Shown in pieces: positions 55,736 to 64,000 of a DNA stretch of 64,000 nt. Both the position numbers and the translations under genes were made by a program. This DNA is from Cryptomeria japonica. Taxonomy: Eukaryota; Streptophyta; Pinopsida; Cupressales; Cupressaceae. The notes under the pieces were generated by a model. The model made no database searches. It saw nothing but the letters and a program-made list of their open reading frames with translations, and had not been told where the DNA came from. The stretch covers positions 878,947,220 to 879,011,219 of the forward strand of contig NC_081409.1 in NCBI RefSeq assembly GCF_030272615.1, written 5' to 3'. The first letter of the stretch is position 1; the number at the start of each line of letters is the position of its first letter.

Positions 55736-57191
55736 TGATGAATAATGATGAATAGTACATACCCAATAGGTACTGAGAGGGGGGGTGAATCAATATAGAC
55801 AAAAACTTTCTCTCATTTCTTAAATTGCAAAGACTACACTAACTGGCAAATAGCATCACCAACCTAAACCAAGACACTACCGGTAAAACATAGTAAGACT
55901 GAAAAAAACATAAACCGATAACACTTAGAACTTCTCAAAACCTAATATCTCATCTCAACTTCACCCATATGCTTAAGCAAGTAATACATCAGAAATACAA
56001 TGACCATTAGGTTAGCATGCATTACCACTTAACAGAAAACACTAAATCATCACATGAAAAGGCATCACACATAACACACTGATTTTTCATGTGGAAACCC
56101 AACTAGGAAAAAGTACGGTGGGGATGAATACCCACAAGTTGTTCTTGAACTCTTCTAATGTTTTCCCTATTGGGAGCCTAGTCTGGTTAAAGACTTTACA
56201 ACAGGTTCTGCTAGGAACCAATCCTACTAGGGATCACCCAGTTAAGGGATGGCTAAATACCCAGTTAGAGGTTAAAACCCAGTTAAAGGTTACCTTGCAA
56301 GAGGATTTAAAGAACTCAATGATTTTGAGTCACCATATCAAAGGATTTATAGAAAGCCTGTTAAAGCTACTTGGTAAAGGGATTTTCCAACTTCTGAAAT
56401 GGTTAGAAGTCAACAGGTAATACACTAATCTAATAACAACACTTAATGCCAAGGCAGATCCACTTCAGTTCCTTTACATCTGCAATCACACTCAATATAT
56501 CTTCACTCACTTCTCTGGTTTGGCAAGAATCACCTCACATACATTCATTTACCAACTTCAAATGAAAATCATCATCGACCTTATAGACAACAATTAGGTT
56601 GGTGGCTAAAACCTAAAACCCTAAGCATCTAGGTTAACAATACAGTCAGTCCAATCCTGACCGTTTAATCACATTACACAGGGTAAAACAATCTTGAACA
56701 AATCTCAAGATGTTCTGCATCATCTGTTCTTCACAACTTCTAGAATCTGATAACCCATCACGCGCTCTCCACCGTTTACTAAGATTTTGCACATTCCCAA
56801 GGTGGATAGAATCAATCTTCTCATGCAAGATCCTCAAGGAAATCCTTCACGCGCACAAGGCTGACATAGCAACATGCTTAGATCTTCATTTCAATGCTAA
56901 CTCATCATAAGATGTCATCGGTTGAATCGCATAGACCTGGAATGCATCAAGCAAAAACCCTGAAGCTGAGACTACCAACTGGCCAGTAGTCATATTAAGT
57001 GAAACCCCGATACAAACTTTGTATATACTAGTTCACTTGCCAATTTACTTCAACATAAGGGTTCACACTTCATCATACCGGTTCACTTGCCAATTTACCC
57101 ACTTCAACATACCGGTTTACACTTAAACATATTGACATCATTGATAGCATACCTTATCATCATGTCATCAAATTCTGCACATATGCCAACA
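55736..57191 (-). mobile_element. Solo LTR inside the RNase H domain
   Basis: 1456 bp from TGATGAATAATG to TGCCAACA. It lies between GGATG (55731-55735) and TGATG (57192-57196), a 5-bp duplication with one substitution; removing it restores RNase H (RWM-EFLCEYDFEVHYLQG). No PBS, PPT or ORF. The plus-strand left end has GAGAGGGGGGGTGAATCA, so by analogy with the copia LTRs here the sense strand is minus. GGTTCACTTGCCAATTTAC-type words are repeated near 57035-57110. It is the same family as 62513-63732. Confidence 0.8.
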
Positions 57192-58740
57192 TGATGGAAT
57201 TCCTCTGTGAGTATGATTTTGAGGTTCATTATCTTCAAGGGAAAGAGAATGTAGTGGCAGATGCTTTGAGCTATAGGCAGCATGAGGTTGTAGCTTTGTC
57301 CCTTGGTGTGGACTTGAGTGAGATAATTCTTGGAGTTCTTCCTTAGGACACCTGGTATCAGGATGTTAGGGCAGTGGCGGAGTCTGGAAGGCCATTGGAC
57401 GATAGATATTCTGGATATACTCTTGAGTCAGATGGTCTTCTTTGACATCTTTGACGGATCTATATACCTCCTTTGGAGGGTCTTCACATTTTGATCATGA
57501 CTGAGGCCCATCATGCACCTTATTTGGTGCACTCTGGTGTCAAGAAGATGGACGCAGATCTTAGACAGATATATCATTGGGCTTGTATGAAATGTGACAT
57601 AGTTGATTTGTATCAAAGTGCTTAGAATGCCAGTGGGTGAAGGCGGAGCATCAACACCCTGCAGAGCTTTTACAACCTAATTTGATACTGGATTGGAAAT
57701 GGGATATCATTTCCATATATTTCATTATGGGGTTGCCTATTTCTTCATGTCGTCATGATGCCATCATGGTCATTGTTGATAGATTGACCAAAGTTTCTCA
57801 TTTTGTTCCTATTCAATCTTCTTATACAGCAGCAGTGGTGGCACGAGTCTTCTTGGAAGATGTGGTGAGGTTGCATGGGATCCCAAGGCAGATCATTTCT
57901 GATAGAGACCTCATCTTTACTTCAACCTTGTGGACCTCACTTCAGCATGCTTTGGGAACCTAGTTGAACTTTAGTTCAACTTATCACCTAGAGACCGACG
58001 GCTAGACTGAGCGTGTGAATCAAGTTTTGGAGGACATGCTTTGCATGTATGTTATGGACCAGGAGTTGTGCTGGGAGGAATATCTTTACCTTGTAGAGTT
58101 TTCTTATAACAATATATATCACAGCTCTATAGGCATGTCTCCCTTCTAGGCTTTGTATGGTCATCCTTGCCATACTCCTTTGAGTTGGGATCAGTTGGAG
58201 GATAGGGTGCGTTTAGGACCAGATTTGCTTCATGAGATGGAGCAGCAGGTTGAGCAAATTCATGGGCATTTGGTTGTTGCTCAGGATAGGTAGAAGAAGT
58301 ATGCTAATGCCCATAGAGTAGATCGTCAGTTTTCTATTGGCGACCATGTGTTCTTGAGAGTGCGTCCACGGAAGAGTCATGGAAAGGGTTCCAATGTGGT
58401 GCCTCATTTTGTAGGCCCTTTTGAGATCCTTGAGAGGATAGGACCTGTTGCCTACCATCTTGCCTCACCACTGAGTCTATCCTACATCCACGGTGTCTTT
58501 CATGTTTCTATTCTTCGACCTTATCATCCTATTGTGACCCATGTTCTTGATTAGAATGCTTTGCAGGTCAAGGATAGGAAACTTTCCATGGTGCTCATGC
58601 GCATTCTTTAGCGTCAGGGTTTGACCCTCAGGGGTCATACCATCGAGCAGGTAAGGGTCCTATGGGACCCAAGTGATGAGACCTCGATGACATGGGAAGA
58701 TGCATTGAAGATGAGAGAGCTTTATTCTTATCTATTTTAG
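57192..58740 (+). pseudogene. Gypsy integrase and chromodomain
   Basis: The frame resumes with EFLCEYDFEVHYLQGKENVV. Integrase core: ISIYFIMGLPISSCRHDAIM (family DFIMGLP, so the first Asp is Tyr), then GIPRQIISDRDLIFTS with the second Asp. GT-stop-LNFSSTYHLETDG-stop-TERV follows, with TAG at 57961 and 58003. More TAG stops are at 58147 (PF-stop-ALYG) and 58291. The C-terminal module [20 protein letters not shown] and FHVSILRPYHP are intact. A chromodomain (VRVLWDPSDETSMTWEDALK) ends near 58740. Such chromodomains are thought to guide integration to heterochromatin. Confidence 0.85.
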
Positions 58741-58761
58741 GCTTCCAAGATTAAGCCTGGG

Positions 58762-58775
58762 CTTGGGGAGGATGA
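58762..58775 (+). other. Polypurine tract of the plus-strand chromovirus
   Basis: Purine-rich CTTGGGGAGGATGA immediately precedes the LTR start TGTAGTACCCC. Confidence 0.8.
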
Positions 58776-61700
58776 TGTAGTACCCCTCCTTGATCAGACT
58801 CTTTTTGTATGTTTTTGATTGACTTTAGTGGAACATTATTATATATTGATTCAGATTTTATGCGATGTTATTTCATGCTTTATTTGGATCTGTGGTGTAT
58901 GATTTTGTGTAGTATCTCAGTGCTTATGATTAATGTTATTTTATGGATCATTATCATGGACTGACACTTTTACCTTATATGTGCGATGAGTTATTTATGT
59001 GTTGCATGTTTGCATGTGTATGGGATGCAAGAAGATGATTTTCCTTCACTCACTCCGGTGAGATAGGGAACGTCATGATTCTCCTTCATCGGTGTGTGTG
59101 CCATGTCTATTTATATATATGAATATTTGTCTATATGCATGTGTGGTTCTTTGGTGCTATACATTGTAGGTACAAGTACCAGGTAGGTACGAGGTATCGA
59201 TTCCACCTAGTTTCATAGGTTTGAGCATGCCTTATATGTCTGATGGGAGTGGAGGGGATAATTGTTGGACCCTAACTTGATCGTAGTTACACTCATGTGA
59301 GTGTTGTCAGTCGGTTGTCTTTCCCATCTGGCTAGTATGCAAGTCATAGTGCTTTGGTTTGGTCATTTGTGAGTCGTCATTTGATCATCCTTCATGTGCA
59401 TGTTTCCATTTATTTAAATGGTTATTTAATTTAATTGATGATGCTAACTTATGTTTGTGTAATTAGTTAATTATTATGCTCTAAGATTATTGATTGAATT
59501 AAATTAATGATTTGCTAGATTAAATGGTTAATTGGCTTACTTCATTGTGTAAAGTGCATTAATATATATATTGGAAGGAAATAAATAATTGCCTAAGCCA
59601 TTTAAATGTTAAATGATTATGTTGATGGAAAGTATTATGGAAAATAGAAAATAAAATAAAAAGATTTTCTTTTTACCTTTCCATTTGACTTGTTCTTGGA
59701 AAAGAGTTGTTTTTGGAAAAGAGAAAATCTGATTGCTTTTTACTTTTTAAATAATTTAAGCTGATTGGTGGAGAAAACTTTCAACCTAGAAAGTTTAGGT
59801 TGAAATATATTTTCCCATATATTCCTGGAAATTCATGGGAAGAGAGGCAGAAATTTTGGAGAGAAATTTGGGAAAACCTTTCCGAAGGAGGAGCTGAAAT
59901 TCGAATTGGTTTGCAAGGATTGGGATTCTCCATCATTTTGCTTGCTAGTTTGCTTCAAGGTTGGATGATCTCTTCTTGTTTTAAATTTAATTTTGAATTC
60001 TTCAGTGCTTCCTATGTGTTTAAAAAATACAAATCTCCTTGTAAATTCTTGTGGGATGATTGGAATGGAAGAAGGAATGCCTATTATTATTGATTTTGAG
60101 AAGCTTGTATCATATGTTTTCTTATAGGAAAGGAATGGATCATTTCTCTATTTACTGTTTGTTAATTGTTCTGGAAATCAACTTCTTGGTTTACCTCTTC
60201 TATTTGGAAAAGAATGAATTGGATTTAGTTTGTTGTGTGCTTCCTATTATCTTATTGCCCAAGATTTGGGGTTCTTGTGTGATTGTATTTCACCATTTAT
60301 TGTATTGGCAAATATACATTTGGAATTTGGATCTTGGCACTGTGTGTGTGTGCCCGTGAAATGATCAGAAAATGAATCATTTTCATGTTCAAATGATTTT
60401 GGGCGTATTGATTTTAATGCTTTTGAAGGCATGTATTTTATTTTCTTGTCATGCACTTTACCTTACCCCGTGGTGGGCTAGTCCCACCATGCGGGTCGAT
60501 AGTGTCTGCTGCCCATAAGTAGCAGTACTATTGGTCGGTAGGACTGTTACCGATCGGTAGTAGTACTACCGGTCAGTAGGATTGCTACCGGTTGGTAGCA
60601 GTACTACCAGTCAGTAGCAGCTGCTACCGGTGGTAGCAGCACTACCGGTCGGTAGGAATTCTACCGGTTGGTAGTAGTGCTACCGGACGGTAGCGTCTGC
60701 TACCGGTCGGCAGTAGCACTATCAGTTGGTAGGCCTACTACTGGTCGGTAGCAATACTACCGGCAGGTAGTGTCTGCGGCCTTGGCAGCAACACTACTGC
60801 GGGTTGGCCTTGGCCCCTACTTGACCTTGTACTCGTACCAGTACAAACCAGTATGTGCTATGAATTTAATTTTTATTAAATAAAATAATGATTTTAAAGT
60901 GGGTTCTTATGTTAAATATAAATAGGGATTTTCAAGTGATTTTTATTATGTGGTTTAATAAATTTATGAATGGATATATTCTGAAAATGAATTAAATGCC
61001 TGTTAGGAATTCGTGTTTAAATCGGTTGAATGTTTAATGTGAATTTCATTATTGAATGAATATTGATTTGGAAATTGAATAGATGTGAATTTATCTCAAA
61101 GATTGTCTGAGTGTGGACTTAGTGAAATTAGCTTTCCTTGCAAGAGTTATATTGTGTTATTTCTGGTCTGTGGTTTAGTCATCCTATGGTGGCATATACA
61201 GTACCTTTGACCAAGTGATATATGATGACTTTGTTGCCTTAACCATGTAGTGTCTTGCCTTATGGTTAGCCAAGAGTCAATATGTCCTTGTTTTGACCAC
61301 TTGTACTTGGATAGTGATGTTATGGTTGTCTGCTTTATCATAGGGTCCTCATGGAGTGACCATGTTTGTTTAGTGTCCTTTGAGAGAGTGGCTTTTGAAA
61401 GGGGGTTGCACCCAAAGAGGTTGGCAGGATGACCCTTTGAAAGTAAGATAATTAGTGATAATCTAATTAATTGATTAGGTGGGTAGCTCTCAAACATTAA
61501 TAAAGATATTGTACCTCACGCATAGGTGAGTGCTTGTACTGAGGCTCATAATGTAGTGAGAAGGCCTAGAATGGAAAACCGACCACCTTGTCTTCATGAA
61601 AGGCTGGTAGGGTCCACATAAGACTTAGTTGGAGCTAGAGGTTCAGGAAAGGTTACCAGGATAGTGAGTCGGGACCTATGGGGGCCGACCATGGTAACCA

Positions 61701-62501
61701 TCGTAAGCTATGTGATTACACTCTCTCTTTAGGGTCACTAGTGCTTTGTGATGTTGAGTCACTTGTGTGTGTGATGTCGGTTCACTTGTATATTTGTGAT
61801 GTTGAGTCACTTGGATTATTGTGGAGTCGTATTGTTTCATCGACCATGTCATGCTTTTTCTTGCTTGAGGGTCCTCAACTATCTCCTAGCACGGTGGGGT
61901 GATTCCATTTTAGGAATTACATGGATGGGTGGTAGTGCCACTTCCCATCGGATGTTCTTGTTCATACCTTCATGCGAGGATTGGCTTCACAGGTGTTTCT
62001 GTGGATCATGGCTCATGCTTATCTCATGTTTTGGAGATTATTGTTATTTGGAGACCTATGCAGCCATTGTATCATGATCTTTTGTAACCTTGTATTTGGT
62101 TAAGTTGTATCTTTATATGTATATTGAGAAGCCATGTATTGGAAGAGCAATGTAATCCTATGTTTGGGATGTTTTTATCAGCTTTCTTTATGTATGTGTA
62201 AATGCTTATTGAAGAGAAATTATATTGTATGCTTTTAATCTTTCAATGGTGTAATTTGTTACTGCATATGGCTTCTTGTGATCATTGAGTTAATGATGGA
62301 TTATTGGATTAACCTTAATGGTGGAATTTATCTTGTGGTTTTAATTCTTTGTTGGTAACCCTTAAGGAATTCTGGTGTAAGTCTTTCACTTGTGTTATCG
62401 TGCATGTTGTGTTTAAAGCACTTATTGTGTTTATACTTAAAAAAAAAATTGTTTCACCCTTGTTATGGGTTTTCCTTCGGGGTTTTTGGTGGGGCATTAC
62501 A
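58776..62501 (+). repeat. 3' LTR of the plus-strand chromovirus, 3726 bp
   Basis: Starts TGTAGTACCCCTCC and ends GGGGCATTACA. It is related to the 5' LTR of the minus-strand chromovirus; both share GTAC-(A/C)A-GG-ATCGA-TCCACC and a GAGAAGG-CCTAGAATGG block (61558). It contains a GC-rich tandem palindrome array at 60520-60770. ORFs of 60-99 codons inside are not supported as genes. Confidence 0.85.
60520..60770 (+). repeat. 13-unit, 19-bp tandem array of CTACCGGTCGGTAG palindromes
   Basis: Thirteen variants of CTACCGGTCGGTAG separated by short spacers such as TAGTA or CAGCA give a period of about 19 bp. Each unit is an imperfect palindrome with CTACC/GGTAG arms. The array is strongly GC-rich in an AT-rich LTR. 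No related array was seen in the other chromovirus LTR. Confidence 0.9.
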
Positions 62502-62512
62502 TATCTAATATA

Positions 62513-63732
62513 TGTTGGCATTTGATCATTTGGTCAATTGGTAATGTAATTTAATGTTAGATGCAACTGATACTTGTCTGTAGATGAAAAGAGGTTAAAT
62601 TGATATATGATGACTATTATGTATGTTGTCATTGATGACAACTACATTTTCTTGTCATATATATTATATAGTGCAACCGGTAAAGGTTAACCAGTAAACA
62701 GAGGCAATTCCATCAGAACTAGTAAAATGACTGACACAGTCACACACCGACAACTGGTACATGAAATCCATGAAGGATGAAGGGATACGGTTTTGTAGTA
62801 GCATTGAAGATTACCAGATGAGGATATGTTCTTGATTGCATGAGCAGATTTGATCAACAAGGAAAAATTCAAGAAACATAATTAACGGGTAGTGATGAAA
62901 ATCACTCAAATCGGTAACATGACATAAAATTGGATTTGTTATGTTGGTGGTTGACATAACTAAAGTGTACAATGCAAGATTGTCTAGATGCATTGAACCT
63001 AGGGAATTGTAATAAGGTTCTAGCTAACCTTATGATAATTTTAATTGTGTGATGAGGTATGAAAGGATATATATACATGAGCTTGTTAGTGTGATAGAGT
63101 ATGAGCGAATTTTTTATTTCTGATAATGCAAAGATCAGAGGAGTTGAAAGATGAAGTTTTTGTGATGTTGTAATGTTCTAAAGTAGATCTTATTAGACAC
63201 AGAAGGTGTTATGGTGAGATCATTTGTACTTTTTGTCTTCCTAATAGTTGTAGCAAGAAAATCCTCTTACAAGGTCACTCCTAACAGGGCGCAGTCAAAT
63301 CCTAATAGTTCTGATCAAGAGATCCTCTAACCAGGTGACACATTAGCTTGTGTTTGCAAATCCCAGTTACTTGGGTAGCTCCTAACATGCCTGGTCCTCA
63401 TAGGCATTTTTGTAATGCTCTTGACTGGGCTTATACACTTCTAACAGGGTGTGCCCCTAACTAGGTGTGGTAGACCTTAACTAGTCAAATCTCTATACTG
63501 TAGTTAGTGGATCTTGTGGGTACTAACTCCCACCATGTTTTTTCCCATTTGGGTTTTCCATGTATAAACTCTTGTGTCATGTGGTTTATGCTTTATGTGG
63601 TGATTACATACTTGGTGTTATTTCTTACATGTCTATTGAGTTTTAAGTTGGTGAAATTGATATTTAGATTTGTATTGTTTTTACTATCACTGATTCACCC
63701 CCTCCCCCTCTCAATGCCTTATAAGTTCATCA
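62513..63732 (+). mobile_element. Solo LTR, opposite orientation to 55736-57191
   Basis: 1220 bp from TGTTGGCATTTG to AAGTTCATCA with the exact duplication ATATA (62508-62512, 63733-63737). TGATTCACCCCCTCCCCCTCTCA near its right end is the U5 C-rich block of the copia-type LTRs here in sense orientation. ACTCCCACCATGTTTTTTCC (about 63520-63545) matches their shared block. It lies 11 bp beyond the chromovirus 3' end. No internal region. Confidence 0.85.
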
Positions 63733-64000
63733 ATATAAAAAAGAAAAGAATTAAATTGTTATTATATATACTTGTCATATGAAAATCTTAAAATATCATA
63801 TTCATTTAACAAATTAAAAAAAATTATGCATAACTTTGAAAAATAATTTCCAAATGGTCACTTCGGAAAGTTGTTCATGTTCCTTCTTTGGGTGCTTCTA
63901 GTGGTCTTATAAATTTATGGAATCCTAAATCACTCAAAGTTGAGATGTTATCTTTTTCTTCTCATTGGCAGTTGTTAAAGGTTGACTGGTTTGAAGTCTC

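Larger units (their letters stand above)
52227..62501 (+). mobile_element. Ty3/gypsy chromovirus, plus strand, decayed, 5' LTR truncated
   Basis: A 237-bp remnant of the 5' LTR (52227-52463), PBS, gag, protease, RT, RNase H, integrase, chromodomain, polypurine tract and a complete 3726-bp 3' LTR. The order and chromodomain define a chromovirus; Tekay-like is inferred. Upstream similarity to the 3' LTR stops at TTCTTGTGATTATTGAG, so about 3.5 kb of the 5' LTR is gone or replaced by the LINE-like fragment. A solo LTR sits in RNase H. Coding regions carry many TAG stops at positions where the family has Gln. Confidence 0.85.

Noticed and set aside
59800-60359. Hydrophobic ORFs of 97-99 codons
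   Set aside because: They lie within the 3' LTR and are not matched by motifs or by conservation with the related LTR.
60520-60770. CRISPR-like regular repeat array
   Set aside because: Spacers are only about 5 bp, repeats are degenerate palindromes, and the context is a plant LTR retrotransposon with no cas genes.

Overview
This window is plant nuclear DNA made almost entirely of LTR retrotransposons inserted into one another. I found no recognisable host gene, rRNA, tRNA or CRISPR array. Long LTRs, a Tnt1-like Ty1/copia element, Ty3/gypsy chromoviruses, large non-autonomous elements and AT-rich spacers fit a large-genome seed plant. A gymnosperm is possible, but that is a guess from style, not from a marker gene.

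Region 565-44167 can be read as one minus-strand chromovirus (target duplication TATAT at 560-564 and 44168-44172) that later insertions have blown up to 43.6 kb. Its 3' LTR (565-2311 plus 17955-18326) holds an unassigned block, and inside that a minus-strand copia element of SIRE type (3110-17008, duplication GTGCA). Inside that element's gag lies a solo LTR (8149-15385, duplication CTTTC), and inside the solo LTR a Tork/Tnt1-type copia element (8831-14842) with an intact 1347-codon polyprotein. The chromovirus's own gag-pol is at 18327-22830. Its 5' LTR (22943-44167) is split by a young 10.15 kb plus-strand element with LTRs about 99% identical but no pol (23553-33702, duplication ATAAC). 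A second split is a minus-strand non-autonomous element carrying four zinc knuckles and a long unknown ORF (34342-41159, duplication AAACC).

Region 44173-52226 is a flank. A degraded copia solo LTR (44845-49924) is split by a segment with a G-box-rich putative promoter and an unknown ORF of about 533 codons (46387-47985). A 324-bp GAT microsatellite and a LINE-like fragment follow.

Region 52227-62501 is a second, plus-strand chromovirus. Its 5' LTR is truncated, gag-pol is riddled with stops, a solo LTR sits in its RNase H, and its 3.7 kb 3' LTR carries a 13-unit 19-bp palindromic array. A solo LTR of the same family as the one in RNase H lies 11 bp beyond it in the opposite orientation.

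Only the Tork element looks capable of making its own proteins. The two non-autonomous elements would need enzymes supplied in trans; the 34342 element shares its LTR ends, polypurine tract and neighbouring bases with the SIRE-type element. Many of the stops in the broken ORFs are TAG where the family has glutamine CAG, as expected from deamination of methylated CHG sites in silenced transposons.
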